A stretch of 64,000 bases of DNA, taken from Rallus limicola (Eukaryota; Chordata; Aves; Gruiformes; Rallidae). Under the pieces are notes generated by a model. The model saw nothing but the letters and a program-made list of their open reading frames with translations. It ran no database searches and was not told the origin of the DNA. The stretch spans positions 71,714,783-71,778,782 of the forward strand of contig JAKCOZ010000002.1 of assembly GCA_022605955.1 (NCBI GenBank). Reading direction: 5' to 3'. Positions 36,601 to 51,350 of this stretch are shown here, one piece after another. A program made the position numbers and the translations under genes. Positions within the stretch are counted from its first letter, which is position 1. Every line of letters begins with the position of its first letter.

Positions 36601-39600
36601 ATTAGGACTTCTATTAATCCTATCTGTTAGTGCTTCATTAACTGAATAAACTGCGATTCTGTTATTTCAGAAGTGGTGAAAACCATAAAAAATAATTTCT
36701 CCCTGCTGTTGCTCATCAGATACCCACAATACGTCTTATCCAGTGTTAGTTGAAACTTAAGAATTACAGTATGCTAAACTAAAAAAAGATTAATTGTGTA
36801 CAACCATGTGTTTACTTGGTAAACTGGTACTCTGTTTTAAGTAGTTTCATATTTGCATTTTTGTTTCCCTTCAGACTTGCTTTCAGCATTTATCCCCATC
36901 AATGTGCATATTTTGTTTTTTGTATCTAATATCTGGCAAGGTATCCAGTCCCACTAAAGCATTTGTGCAATTTTCTGAAGTTTTATATTGTTTTGCACGT
37001 AAAAAAAAGAAATAAAAGATAAGAACAATTTAATTTCTAGACTAATACTTATAGAAATGGGAATTTAAATTCCTGAATTAAAATATGTGTGTAACTCGTT
37101 CCCTACACTTAGCAAAAATTAATTCATTCTGGAACAAAAACACAAAAAGACATGAAATGGGAGGAGGTATTGAGAAAATTTCTAACATTTAGCTAAGTGA
37201 TATGAAAACAGAGGTGACAACTAGAATAATTGCTGTCAGGAAGCTCAATGAGGATGAAAGCACTAGGGAGGGTCCTAACAAATATTGTTGGCATGAGAAC
37301 TAATGAGTATAGATGGCCACAAGGAAATTAAGGACAGAAATAGAAAGTTTAGTTTTTTTAAAGAGTGAATACAGTGTTGATGCCTTTATGTGGTATATTT
37401 GGTGCACTTATTAAATAAACACTTACCTAGAATATTAGGCAACTATGGTCAGTCATCCAGGTGACTGTTTTAGTTCTATGATCCTATTTCTTATTCAAAA
37501 TAATTTGTGCATGGAAACAATTATTTTCTTATGCTTTCCTGTCACTTGGAGAGTTGGTGTCTGAAACTGGAGTCTAACACTTCAGTTGTATGCAAGCAGA
37601 GTGCTGTTTCCTTACTGAAGAACACGTTAGGAGTCTTGACGTTGGGGGATGTTATCTCCTAAAGAATCTGGAGAATATTATAAATTCTAATAAATACATT
37701 TGGAAACCAACCACAGTCTCTGACAGGGTCATTGTCCCTAATATATTTTGATACTATTGCATAAAGATCAGTTATATTCCTTCTGAACCTGCGACTGGAA
37801 TTTTGACATTAACACATTCAGTTCCAAGGAATGACAATCCATTTTGCCAGGGAAATCTCATATATAAATCAAATACATTCCTCTTAAAAAATACCTTACT
37901 TTTAATTCTATTCATTTTGAATTAAATATTTGAATTACACATCACTGTATTCCTTAATTCTTATGCTAATCTGACACATTCATGCCTTTGATAGCAAAAA
38001 TATATTGTCAATTTTAACACGACTCTAAAGGTCGAAAAAATGCATTCCTCTATATTGCAAAATACATAAAATCCTAATTGATTTGCAAGAAGAAATATTA
38101 CTCAGCCCCCAGATTTTTATATTTACTTGTTTCTAAGGTAATAATGTGTTTGCTTCTAGACCCCTAAATTTCTACTCAGATCCTGCTTTTGAATATTTAA
38201 GGACCTGTTGTAAACCTTCATTATGTAATGCCTGTGTCACAGTTTCTATGTCATAATAACCTCACTTAATATTGGCTGTAGTCTTGTCACTCATCATGAC
38301 TATTGGATAGACAAGTGCTTTGATAAGGTTATACCCTCTTCTGAGGGTCCAATAATTTCCCTGATGGAAACGAAACATCACATTGTTCTCAGTAATTTGC
38401 AAAAAACTTTTCAAGTCTGAATTTAGTATCCAGTCCAACTACCCTGAAGGGTGCTGTAGCCAAAACAGGGGTGCCAGAAAACAGCCACTTAAGCACAAAC
38501 CAATTCTACTGAGGACACACTTTCAATTTTGAAAACAAAGAAAGCAAATTTACAGTTTGTGGAAATTCCTGGGTTTCTTTGTTTGATTCTGCAATTCCTC
38601 CACTGTCTTAAGAGTGACTAGAAAAATCTACTTTCTCTAATTCAGTTGGTTTCTTTGGCAGATATGACAATCCAGTGAGGAACAGATGCACCTTTTTTTT
38701 TTGTTTGGTTTGTTTGGGTTTTGTTTTGTTTTGTTTTGTTTTACTAATAACAGCTGCTTTACAGTAAAATCTTTAGAAGATGCATTTGGTGTGCCCCGCT
38801 TCATAAACAAGGTACCCATGCAGTTCAGTCTGTTGCCAAACAGTTAAGGTCTGTTTTCAGTTGTGCTTTTTGAGGTAAAAGGGTTACCAGCATACTGCTT
38901 CTAGTGTTGGTCTTTGCTCATAGCCTGTACACATGTGGGTAATAAGCCTTTTCATATAGGTTTCTATAATAAAAATGCTCCATTTTATGAGGTCATGAAC
39001 ACAATGCAAGCATCTGATTTCCAAGGAACTTAGCGAACTTACATTCTGCTCATTCAGCTTTGATGTGGAATACAACTGCTAATTGTGCCCCTATTCCTCT
39101 GTTCCTGGCTAGGACTAAGTTGCTTACTAGCACTCTGTTTTCTTGTCTATAAGTTCACAGTTTTTGCTAGGATAGTATCACTGTTCTTTTGGAAGAATAA
39201 ACAAGACTACCTAATTTATTTTGAGCGTTTGCACAAGGAAAACAAATTATCTTAACTACAGCAATGAAGAGTTCTTATTCCCTTTTGTACGCTTCCTTTA
39301 TTGATGCCTATGTTTGTAGAATTCTTCCCAATTTCAGTTATTTATTGTAAAATTATCTTGGAAATACTTTTTAAACCTTCATTCATTCAAATGCTTCTGA
39401 TCAATAGTGTTTGGGTTGAAAGAGACTTGTTTAGAAAATATCTTTGGAAAAGTTATTTCTTGTTTGTACCAATATAACTTGGATGAGAAACAAGATTTGG
39501 ACTGTGTTCATAATCAGGATTTTTCAAGCCAAATCATGGCCTTTTCCTTTGTGTATTTGATCTGCTACAAGATCAGGAAATTTTTATTTTATCCACATAT

Positions 39601-40507
39601 CAAAAACCTGAATATCAGAATATATCTATGTTGGAGAAGGAATGAGGTCAAAATGAGCAGCTCATCTACACCTAAATTTACTGGTTTGTTACACTGAACT
39701 TGAAGCTCCAAATTACATTTCTACTGTTATGAAAATACTTTAGATTACTAAAGCTGTACTAATCTTCTATGCTGAAGTCTTCTCACAGTTTTGCAAATGT
39801 GGGCATGCACAAAGAAGACGTGCATGCACATTCTCTCTCAGTGTGGACATTGCAAAACCAACCCCTCAGTGACTTGCCACTGAGATGATATGCAAGTATC
39901 CCAAGTTATGGGCTTTCCAGAAAAAGCAATTTAATGCATGGCAGACTTCTAATTCCAAAACCCAATTTTGAACCCTTTGCATGGGTTTGGATCTGGAGTG
40001 ATCCAACAGCTGATTTCTATTGCAAGACTTGGTATTACCTGAGTAACTGGAAAAATTTTGCAAGAAAATTGCAAATGTAGCAATATTACTGTTTAGCTCT
40101 TCTTCAGGTTATTCTTTTCCAAGGCTTTATTTAAAAAATAATTTCTTTATTATATATTAAATTTTGGTTTTGCAGGATGTTTTTTCAGGAGAAACCTCTC
40201 AGAGCTGACATGACAACAGTGAGGGGAAAAAAAAAACCCACAGCACTCTTGCAGTCATTTCTGAAAGTAGCAATGTCATGTTTCTGGCACAATGGATATT
40301 AGAGGTGAATGTTTCAGTTTCCCCTTGAATTCCATTTGTACAGCTTTCCAAGTTGGTCTCACTGAAGGATGACCTAGGTGGAGGTAACTTATGGTGTACT
40401 AGACAGAAGACTTCAGAAAAGAATCGCTTCCAGTATTCCCATGCACTACTAGGTTCTTAATCAGATGTAGCAGAGCAATGTTTGGGTGCAACAAAATGTA
40501 CATTTCT
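33612..40507. other. Repeat-poor unique sequence
   Basis: Nearly 7 kb of AT-rich DNA with homopolymer runs (T at 33871-33880 and about 35731-35740) and one (TTTTG)n tract (38693-38742). An inverted pair GCATGCAC (39803-39810) and GTGCATGC (39820-39827) could form a small stem. Open frames, at most 96 codons (39407-39697), show no motif. No gene recognised. Confidence 0.55.
38693..38742 (+). repeat. (TTTTG)n microsatellite with T/G-rich lead
   Basis: A run of T followed by GTTTGGTTTGTTTGGG and then regular TTTTG units to 38742. A typical slippage repeat, likely polymorphic. Confidence 0.9.
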
Positions 40508-40525
40508 GTCTTGGATGGAAATGAA

Positions 40526-41613
40526 CACATCCACCGTGAAAGTGGTCTACCTTGACCTCAGTAAAGCATTTGATATCATCTCCCACAGCATCCTCATGGC
40601 TAAACTGAGGAAGTGTGGTCTGGAAGGTAGAGTAATGAGGTGGATTCAGAGCTGGTTGAAGGGAAGAAGCCAGAGAGTTTTGATCAATGGGAGAGTCTAG
40701 CTGGAGGCCTGTATCCAGTGGAGTCCTCCAGGTGTCAGTACTGGGACCAGTACGATTTAATATATTTACTGATGACCTGGATGAGGGAATAGAGTGCACA
40801 GTCTGCAAGTTTGCTGATGACACAAAACTGGGCGGAGTGGCTGACATCCCAGAGGGTTGTGCTGCAATTCAGCAAGACTTAGACAGGCTGGAGAGCTGGG
40901 CAGGGAGAAGTTTAAAGAGATTTAACAAGAGCAAGTGTAGGGTCTTGCATCTGAGGAAGAACAACCCCAGGTACCAGTATCGGTTGGGAACTGGCCTGTT
41001 GGAGAGCAGCATAGGTGAGAGGCACCTGGGGGTCCTGGTGGACAGCAGGATGACCATGAGCCAGCAATGTGTCCTCATGGCTAAGAAGGCCAATGGCATC
41101 CTGGGGTGTATTAGATGGGGTGTGGTTAGTAGGTCAAGAGAGGTTTCTCCTCCACCCCCCACCCCCTCCACCCCCCTCCCCCGTCTACTCTGCCTGATGT
41201 GACCACACCTGGAATATTGTGTCCAGTTCTGGGCCTCTCAGTTCAAGAAGGACACAGAACTCCTTGAAAGAGTCCAGTGCAGGGCCACAGAGATGATTAA
41301 GGGAGTAGAACATCTTCTTTATGAGGAAAGGCAGAGAGAGCTGGGCCTCTTTAGCTTGGAGAAGAGGAGACTGAGGAAATATATAAAGGGTGACAGTCAG
41401 ATGGACAGAGCCAGGCTCTTCTCAGTGATGGCCAGTGATAGGACAAGGGGCAACAGGTACAAGCTGGAGCATAGGAAGTTCCATGTGAAAATAATGAGAA
41501 ACTTTCTCACTGTGAGGGTAACAGAGCCGTGGGACAGGCTGCCCCGAGAGGTTGTGGAGTCTTCTTCTCTGGAGACCTTCAATTCCGCCTGGATGCATTC
41601 CTGTGGAATTTAG
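40526..41613 (+). pseudogene. CR1 ORF2 remnant: reverse transcriptase, 3' part
   Basis: Encodes the C-terminal part of the CR1 ORF2 polyprotein, which in intact elements is an APE-type endonuclease plus reverse transcriptase that copies the element at its target. Visible motifs are VVYLDLSKAFDIISH (RT block A with its catalytic Asp, from about 40539) and FADDTKLGG (the YXDD-type catalytic box, about 40810-40836). Further downstream are [17 protein letters not shown] and LGVLVDSR, then [12 protein letters not shown] and PWDRLPREVVES (41530-41565). The frame is broken: a shift near 40690-40705 moves it from one frame to another, and a stop follows at 41200-41202 after the C-rich expansion. The final part (41293-41613) is in the same frame as the middle one. 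The endonuclease and the start of RT are absent. It cannot make a working enzyme. Confidence 0.93.
41150..41183 (+). repeat. C-rich (CCACCCC)-like expansion inside the CR1
   Basis: The corresponding place in the copy at 61085-61757 reads only CTCCTCCCCATCTACTC (61323-61339). Here it has grown to about 34 bases of C with interspersed A and T. It is a secondary slippage event after insertion and adds to the breakage of the reading frame. Confidence 0.85.
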
Positions 41614-44600
41614 TATGGGTGATCCTGCTCTGGAAGGGGGGTTGGGCTATATGATCATTTGAGGTCCCTTCCAACTCCTAACATTCTGTGATTCTGTGAT
41701 CTTTCCAGGAAAGAAAGGATCAGATTTATCAGACTTCCCTGTCCGGCAAAAGCTAAGAATTCATCTATTTGAACTGTTAATTATTGCATTTTAAAAAGTT
41801 TAGTTTTCTTGTAACTTTAAATTGAAAAAAATAATTTTAAGCCTTAAAATAAAAAAAAAAGAAAAAGAAAGATTTATTACCTCTAACATTCTTGCAGGGT
41901 AATAAATGTTTAAATCAAAGATCTGTGCCTGCATTTTTCCCCTAGATTTCATATGGTTATTATTAAATATCTTGGGAAATCTGCCACTCTCTACTCACCA
42001 CCACATTAGCAGGTATTTTCTTTTTCACACCCTCAGGTTAAAAATTGAGCATTAACATTTTAATAAAGTGGCACCCAGGCATAGACAGAACCTTTCTTCA
42101 ATATTTTGTGTATGTGTAGCTGGGAGGGAGTTGGGAGTATATTTCGACAGTTACTTCTTGGTGACTTATGAGTGCTTTTAATGGATAAAGCTTGTAAGAA
42201 TTGGATGAAGTAACAGAAATGGAAGAGGAAGAATGTAACTTAGAAATATCAAGCACTTTCCCTGCAACTAGTTGAAACCCTGTATAAAAAAGCTATTGAG
42301 ATATACTCCTCATGATTTTCTTCTTTCTGGTTCTAGAGGAATTAGTGAGGGTTCAATTTCTCTCACTCTTAGCAAATCCTTTCCCCTCACCAAGACATGC
42401 TGAGGAATGTGGTCTGGCTGGGCTTTTTTGCACTGTAAGAGCATATATTTCTGACTGCACTTTCTATTGGTATAATGGTTACCCTTCCTTTCAGGCAGTC
42501 AGGCATGGAGATACAGAGCAGAATTTTACTTTAAATAATGTCATTTTAATACTATAAACAACAAATTCCTTTGCCTGCACAAGGTCTCTTTGATCATATT
42601 TTGGCTTGAGTCAGCACATAAAAAACAATGTGCAGGAAAAGCAGTGAATGTTGTGCCTGAAAGTGTGATACAGAAAATCAATATATGTACTTCTTCAGTA
42701 CGGAATGTGTACATCAAAAATGTTTCTCTGAGCTATACTTGTTTATCTTTAGTTAGTGGACTATCCTTTGGGGGGCTCTGAAAGCGTAAAAAGTCATGAC
42801 CAAATGACAAAAGAACATGAAGATACCTGTGAAATCTGGACAAACACTTCAGAACTAAGTTTCAAATTTTTAAACTAGCTGAGCTCCTGCTGAGATTTTT
42901 ATTGAGAAGTCCATAGGGTCTTAAAAAGTTTTTGCAGCCTGCAGTGGACACTGCTACTGGTCCTGTTGAAAGGCTTTTTCACTCATTGAGTACGCTTACA
43001 CACCTTGTATGTGCACACATCTTTTGTATGGATTGATTGGAACTTTGTTTCAAGCATATTCAATTTAGGGATTTGGGTTGCTGAGGTGGTTTGAAGATGT
43101 TTTCCTGATATCTCTGTTATGAATTGTATCAGGAATTAGCTATGACTTACTAGCTTTGTCATACAGGCTTGAAAAGGTGGTGAAAATAGAACAGAAAATG
43201 TATATTGAAGATATTTATAATTTCACTTCCGATGTTGATTTGCATAGTCCTTGTGTGCTCTGTATACCGCTGTATCTGTCATCTGACAGGCACTCTAGAA
43301 TAGCTCTAACTCCTGCTAAAGACAATGCTAAACATAAAAATGCCTAATTCTTTTTGGTTTTTGAGATCTAAATAATTCCTATTAGTCCTCAACTATTATT
43401 AAGATAAAAGTGCTGTTTAAATGATTGTTAATGAAGACATGTAACCAAATGTTCATAAAAAGTAGGTGGGTATTGAAATGAGAGATTTAACAATTCATTG
43501 TGTAATTCAGCTGATTCAGGAATTTTATGATTTACAGTTCTGGGGTGTTTATTCAGTCTCCTTGTTATCATATTTTAATGCTTTCTTGAGATTAATGGGA
43601 ATAGAAACACAGCAATTAATTGTTTTGGTGCAGCAAAATAAGTATGCAAAGGTCACTGTGTTTCTTTACTCACTCAGGTATTTGAAATGGTACTTTAAAT
43701 TGTTCATTTTCTAAATTAACTTTATGGTTTTGAGTTTTCTTAATATAGTCGGAGACAATTAACATTCTACCTTACCTCACATGCAAATATAGCATCAGCA
43801 TACTATTTAGTCTGAGTATTACCAGAATTTAGATATCCTGCTGTTTCATATACTTTTTTCCTGGCTGATAAATGCACTTATTCTGAGTGAACTGCTAAAG
43901 TCCCATAAAGGTTTTGGTTCTTCTGCTTTGAGAAATAGTGTCAGTCCAATCTCAAAACAGTCACAATAGCCTGTGATTTATATCTATACTCTGCAGTAGG
44001 ACTATTTGTTTCAGTAGATCAGACCTTTCATGAACTCAAGCCTAAGCGATGAAGTGCATAGTTCAAAAGTGGTTCACTGACCTATCCTATTTTACCTGCA
44101 ATCAGCACAATACTCTTTGGGAATGAAAAGTTGTGAAAGCATGAAATTAGTTATCATTCCAGGTTAAGGATTTGTTCCAGTATGGTGTATGATGTTGTGG
44201 GGATTCACTTCTTTCACTTTTGGTCTCTCCCCTTCCACCCCAAATATGTACTTTGTAAAACATAAATCACAATTAGAAACTTCTTCCATGAAATGAAATT
44301 TCCTATTTTCTACATTTAATTGGGCCAAGGCTAAGTATTGTATCATTCACTTGGAGAGAAATTATGTCAGGTGCTTTAGGTGGCCAGAGTCATAACGCAG
44401 ATGCCAGGTACTTAGAAAAACAGAAAGTGAACAGTTTTAAATCAATTCCCTAACTGCCTTTCTTTGACAAATTGTTTCCTGAATGATTACGTATGCTGAA
44501 CAACCTGAAAAATCATAAATATACATAAATAGATTTTTTTTTTTCAAAGAAAGTTTCCAGGAAAGTTTTTTCAATACAAGGAGTATATATGAGGTCAAGT

Positions 44601-45053
44601 TTTGGAAGTCTCTGACAGGAGATTTCAGTGAAATAGAAGTGGCTGCTGGCATCAAATGGGAGCATATAAAAATTGACATAAAAAAGTGTGAAGAGGCCAA
44701 TATATTCTCTAAATCTGTGTGGAACAAGAATCTCAAAACCAAGATGGCTAAAGCATTGTTGATGTCATATGTGGAAAAGACTTGATGAGTGTTTCAGCTG
44801 GAAAGAAATCGGGATGTTTGCTTGTAACTGAGCGAGTTAGCAAAATATATACAGTGTATACTTTTGTTGTGCAGGGTGGGAGAAATATTCACAGCAAGTG
44901 AGCAATGTGGACAGACACAAATCAGAGAAGATGCTTCCACAGTGAGGCTTGCCAGGTACCAACCATATGGCATCAGCTGCTTAGTGATAGGGGATCACAG
45001 TGAGTATCAGATGGGAACGGCCTGCTGTATGCTACATCGTTTGTTTTGCTATG

Positions 45054-45077
45054 GAAAGAAGAAAGAAAGAAAGAAAA
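45054..45077 (+). repeat. (GAAA)n microsatellite
   Basis: About six GAAA units with one irregular unit at the left. Confidence 0.9.
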
Positions 45078-48000
45078 TGGACTTTTTTCTTCTATTTTAA
45101 GCTGAGCAAGAGAAAAAGGAGAAAAAACACATAATATTAAAGGAAACAAAGAGTTTTATAATAAGAATCATTATCTGTCTTGTCATTTTCATGAAGTTAC
45201 AATATTATTAACATATTTGGAATATTTTCTACACTGAATGAAGTAAATGGATTTTGAAAAGTAAAATCACTAGATATTCAAGAAAATAAAAAGAAGTATA
45301 GAGTAAGTTTTTTGGCAGCAGAATCAAGTCTCTTAGTCAGATCTATTTAAAAAAACAGAAGACTCCTGGTTAAAGGACACATAATGATACTAGGCACAAT
45401 TTAGCATTTGGCTAGTACCAAATAAAGCAAACTGAACTGCTGCTTCTTTGTCACTCTACTAATAAAAACAATTATTGCAATTGTAGATCATTTAAAATGT
45501 TCTTATGAGAGGCTTAACCTACTTAAATTTCTGCTAAAGGAATCAGAAATCAAATGAAGTTAATAATTCACTGCTATGTTATTGAATAGAAACTATGATG
45601 TATTTTTCAAGGTATTGCATATGTTCAATAACACTGTTAAAATGATAATACAGGATTTTAGATGTCAATCGGTATGTTCAGATTACACAGGTACTATTAA
45701 TTATTCTCTAGTAATATTTAAAGATAAATTCAGTTTTATAACACAGCCAACAACAAATATCAATTTAATTTCAACTTTCAGTACCCATGCAAACACTTTA
45801 GGAGTAAAAATTATCCTTTTGCAGAACTGAATGGTCACCTATAACATATGAAGTAGCATTTTTTATTTTTACCTACTTATTTCAATTTTTCAAAGCAAAA
45901 ACTTATTTTATACTCTATATATTTTTAAAACTCATTTAAGTAACTTTGATCAGATAAAACTGTCCATTTTCCAAGATTCAAGAGGTGAAGTGAACTGAAA
46001 TATCTCTGTCCTGTTAATCTGGACAATCTTGCAGGAAATAAATCTGCAGGCCAAGAGAGACACTGAATTCTGGCTTCTCATGGGAAGAGTTTTCACTCCT
46101 AAGCAATTAAAAGGTAGACACAATCTTCCTGGTTTCAGTTTTAATCATCTACTGCTTTGATTGAACTCAGGACAATTTTACAGCTGTAAAATGTTTTACA
46201 AGTCACTTGTTAAATGCACCTGAGTAATTCCAGGATCCAAATAGGGTTCATGCTAGAGAAATCTATGGACTTGCTCGAGGTGGAGGAGTTTCATACCTGC
46301 AAAGAAGCAGGACTCCAAGTATTGTCCATAATCACCATAGTCCTGCTTTGGATAATTTCCTTATGCAAACACAGAGATTTGAAGATGTGGTGTCTTAACA
46401 CAAAAGATTTCACTGTTTCCCTTTGAAAAAGACAAGATGTTTATTTGATATAAATAACACAAACAATATGGCTCAGACCATAAAAGAGAGTGACAGCTGT
46501 GCAATTAGTAGCCATATAACAATAAATGCCTGTGAGAAGCTGGGGAACATGCGTACACGGCTGGTGCCAATGTACATATATCACAGTAATTAACAAGAGT
46601 CCCTTGTTTGAGTAATAAATGCAACTTTTAAACCAGGAAAGTGAAAATTTAGGAATCCTTGAGTGTCATTTGTTTTGAAATGTGACCACTTTCAATACAT
46701 CAGTTGAGTATGTTCAGATTTACAGTGGTCATTCTGCTGCAGTTATGTTTATAATGCATGTGTAAAAATATGGTATTTGATATTGTTGTGCTCACATTGT
46801 TAGAAGACCCAGAAGTTGCCTATTCTTCTGGCTTCTATTGCCACAAAATGTTCCAATAGACTCCCTAGGTTTTGCTTTCATAAACACTAAACCATCAAAT
46901 TGCATAGGAATTAGTCATGATAGGTGTTCAATTGCTGAAAATGTATCAAATGCAGAAAATGCAAATGCTTTATTATAAATTCATACAGATAAATTTATAA
47001 TGGGGGCAAGTCTCTTTTAGTGGTAGGTTACACTTTAGTATGCCAAGATTGATTCAGTGTTCCTCAGAATATAATTTGTGAAATAGTGTTATTCCATATT
47101 TGACGCCGAAAAAAATAAGAAACTATACATGCAGGACACCACATTAACAGTGCTCAGGTTTTTTTTTAAAAAATGAAATTTCACTTTTTTCTTTCCCATA
47201 AGATAAAAATTACTAAGATAACTGAAGCAACAATTCAAATGGAGATCATTCATGCCAAAACACAGACTCTAAAATAACAGTCATACATATTAGAAGAAAA
47301 AATACAAGTTACTGTAAGTTTAATGATGACTGGTATTTACTTTTGTGACACAGGAGTCAGAACAAATGCCAGGGAAAGATAAAGCTCTGATTTGCAATGT
47401 CATCCCACAGGATAAAAAAAAAAGGGAAGGGGAAATTTTCAGAACCAAGGCACTTACAGTAACAAATCGAATTTCCAAAAGTAATGATTTTCTACATTTC
47501 TTACTACTGAAAATATCTTTGTCATCTGAGATGTTTTGAATATGCCTAGTACTAAAGGAATTTACTGGAGAAAAGCTAAATTTAAAGATTTTCTTGAGTT
47601 CCTCTATGCAGAGAGTCCTTGCTACTTTGGCCTGGAGAGTCTGTTAATCTAGAAGTTCGTAAATTCCTTGCATGGGTTCTTTCACCTGAAAACTTTGTAT
47701 TTCCATGCATGATCTTTTCAAAGAAGAAAAACCTGAAACATGGCATTTGTTGAATGAGCACTTGCTTAACTGCAGGCTTCCTGTACAGCCAATTAATTAA
47801 GTTTGAATTATTACTTTACTAACACTGTCCTGACAACACAGAAGACCTAAGTTTAGTGTAGGTGCTTGCTACGGCAAACTGAAACCACAATTAATGTCAG
47901 TACCAGGATATTTTAAGCACCATTGCAGTTATCAATAAGAAAATATAGTCTATGTTATACTGTACTTTGAGAACACATTTTGTTTAAATGGACAAATATC

Positions 48001-51000
48001 ACCTGGAAATTAGTGGTGTTTTAATGTAATTTTTAAACTTGGTTTCCCATCATACAGTTAACATCTCTATTTCTCAGTAAGCTTCTAACCTTTCTAATTC
48101 ACAGGTAGACTTATTAAGTGATGTTTTGATCAGAATGGCTTCTATCAAGGGCTGCATTCATTAACTACCGGGTGTCTGAAGATATATCTGTCAGTAGTCC
48201 TGAGTATGCCTTTTCCATCTGACCACACACACACAGAGTTGTCCTTTTAGAGAAGTGCTTTCAAGACAAAATATTTGTAAAGAATATTTGTTTTTCTTCT
48301 TCCTGCCCCTGAGCTAAACACTCTCAGAAGCTGTTAAAAAAAAATGTGAGCACTCTAACTTCATCCTAATCAACTTCAAATACAAATGACTGAGGCTGCA
48401 GACTTTCTCAAGCAGAAAGCACAGAAAATTGCTACTAAAATCCCCACTGCTCTTTCAGCAATACCACCGAATGAAAAGGAATAAATTGCATGGACGTTAA
48501 ATACACTTTGCAGAATACTCTGTTTATTTATACACTTCAGTAGTCTCTAGAGGATTTAGAGTTTTTACTTATGTAATTAACCTATTGACCTCACACCAAA
48601 AAAAAATTATACAAACTATACGTATCTCTTACTAGTTAGCTATTTCAATGAATGTGAATATTGATTTCATTGTTTCAAATGCGAAGAGTTTTCAGATTAA
48701 AGGGAAAAAAAATAGATGTGACAGGTAGACAGGAAATCCTTCTTTATGGTCCTCCCATTCACGGCCCCCTGCTTCATTTTTTAATGAAACTGATTTTGCC
48801 ACATTTTTGTGATCACAAATGCGTATATATATGAGGGAAACAAAAATAATTTATTAAGAAACCTAAATCATCAACAGAGATTTGGAGCATCTAAAATATG
48901 GGGATGGCAGTCTTCATGTCAGCTCCATGCCTTTGAAGTTTTCAGGTTTATTGGAGAACTAGCCTTCAAGATGACACCAGTAATTTTATAGCTGTAGTCA
49001 CAATATGCTTAAACATTGATTTTTATATTCCTTCATCAAGAAGGGAGTAAAATTACAGAAATGTTGGCTAATTAGGACACATTTTCCATGCATTTTTGTA
49101 CAGCACAGTTGATATTTTTCACGGCTTTTACTAAATATTTAGGTGTTAGATGATTCTGAAACAGGCCTCTTGATGAACAGAACAAGTAAGTTGTTGACAG
49201 ATTTGGCTTCTTGTCTGCTATACTTTGTGTCCTGGTTGCAGGATAACTCCTTGCTAGCATGGACATCTGCTAGTGCTCGTGCAGTTTTCTGGGCACAGCT
49301 GGGTTTATACTTTCAGACATGGTAAAAAAATATATCTCTGCCTCTGCAAGGCCAGAAATCATCATCCAAAACTGTAATGATGCATGAAGTAAAGAAAAAT
49401 CACTCGTGCTCCTGTCCTATGAATGGATGTATCATTTCTGAAATGTCTGATTATCTTAGATTGAGATAAATTTAGTATTTCTGATATGTATGTACTCTCA
49501 GATAGCCCTAGTGCAAAAAAAGTTAAAGTACATTATGTGATGACAGATGCACCCTCATTGTCAATTGACTACTTCACAGGTATTTGTGGCACTAAGTTGA
49601 CAAAAGTATCCTAGCCCTTAACTAATATAACAGTTTAGCAGAATAGTTCTCAATGATTTGTTTTTCCATGTGGACTGCAATTTCCTAAAAAGTACTCTCT
49701 CAGGGATCCCCTGTTTTCTTGTTAATAACATTTCTCTAAATTGCTTGAAAAACCTGCTTACATAGGAGAATAAAAAAAGGAAAAGCAATTTTATTCTCCT
49801 ATTTTTTTGCTCCTGCTTAATCCCATGTAGAATCAAATACTAAGGTATTGGAGAAATTAACCTTTTAGCCCAACTTTGCAGCAGAATTTTGCACCTAAAG
49901 AAACAGAAGCATGCTTATCTGACTCGTCATGGTAGTTTGAAGATAGTCATAGCAATGATATGGATATTTTTTAAAAGTCTTTAATAGTTTTCTTTTCTCA
50001 TACATTAAAAAAAACTAATGCTTGAACAATGTTGGAAATTAAGTATGAACCAATCACTAGCAATAGTTTTGTGTGACGATGCTCCTTTGGTTTTTTTTCC
50101 ATCATGTTTTGAAATCTTTACAATAAATCTGAGCAGCCTCTTGAAACCCCTGTTCCTGCATTGTAACAGTGAAGCTGCAGTCAGTCCATTAGTCATCCTG
50201 AGTGGGGTAAAAGCTGAATTATACTTCCCTGAAACATCTATGAGGGAAATATCATGATTCAGGGATGCTTGTTGGATTGGTGTATTAACAGATTCCTGTA
50301 CCAATAATTCCCTTTCTGGGAAGAATGGGAATTACTATGGCTGTAAAGGAAACAAAGCTATTCTTAGCCCTTGGCAATCTCTCATCAGCTACAGGTATTT
50401 ACTGCCTAAAGTGATGGGCAGAAGGAGGTGGCTCACATCCCCTTGCCCCTTGCCATCACTCCCATATTTATAGGGGTCAGATTGAACTGTATCATATAGC
50501 ATATCTGACCTGTGGAGTAGCCCTGGTAAGTGCTGGTTTTGGAGGAAATTGTGACATGCTTCAGCTACCAGAAGTAAAACTGCAAAATTTTATTCCTAGC
50601 TCTTTTAGAAACTTTTCCTAGCTTTGGCAAGTTTGTTGTTGTTCTCTTAACTGGGAAATGAGTCTAGTGTGGTACTAAGAATGTGAACTTTTTTTTAATA
50701 CTCTGTAATGGAAAATCTACTCAAAATACATGGACTAATATTAATTCATGCATATTTATGTATGTATCAACATATTTCAAATAAATAAAATGATGAAAAA
50801 ACCCCACTGGACTGATTGCAGCAGCTTTTCAAGATGTGTATTTACTTTAAATATGGCAGGCATTGTTTTCTCCTGTGAATTTTAATCAGATTTTAAATAA
50901 CTAGACCTCTGGAAATTATCTTTCAGAGTATATGTGGGAGGGAAGAGGATTATTTAAGTAACTGAAGAAAATGGCCAATATTTTGTACTGAAAGCTTTGA

Positions 51001-51350
51001 CCCACCCTCTGGGAAGACAGGTTGCCTTTTGGGTGAGTGATTTTACCTGCCAGTCATACAGATGGTTCAACAACTGATGCCTCTCCCTGAACCCCAAGCC
51101 ATGTGCTGATCTTAATTTGGTGCCTGGTCAAATCAGAAACACAAAACTCAATCTGTCTCTAAAAAAAGCTGACTGTAGAGAGGAAGGAATGACTAGAATG
51201 TAAAGGAGGAGGGAAAGTTTCTGCTTGAAAAGGCCTCAACATTTAAATGTTAACAAGAAGACAACAAAACTAGGAGAAAAACCTATAGGAAACAATCCAA
51301 CAGCAATAAAATGATAGGTCCCAACTCTCCAACAATCAGATGCTATCGGG

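Larger units (their letters stand above)
40508..41700 (+). mobile_element. CR1 LINE, 1.2 kb, 5'-truncated, apparently young
   Basis: The largest mobile element in the window. It begins inside the reverse-transcriptase domain of ORF2 and runs through the 3' untranslated region to the octamer tail ATTCTGTGATTCTGTGAT (41683-41700). The interior matches the second copy at 61085-61757 almost base for base over long blocks, apart from short insertions and deletions. That implies two recent insertions of one subfamily. This copy lacks about 20 bases present in the other near 41374 and has a C-rich expansion at 41150-41183. An intact 3' tail with 5' truncation is the normal CR1 insertion product. The subfamily was not assigned with certainty. 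Confidence 0.95.

Noticed and set aside
40461..41171. Minus-strand frames of 128 and 100 codons
   Set aside because: Shadows of the CR1 ORF2 remnant, which is read on the plus strand.
44864..45100. 78-codon plus-strand frame ending in a Lys-rich segment
   Set aside because: The Lys-rich end is the (GAAA)n microsatellite; the rest shows no motif.
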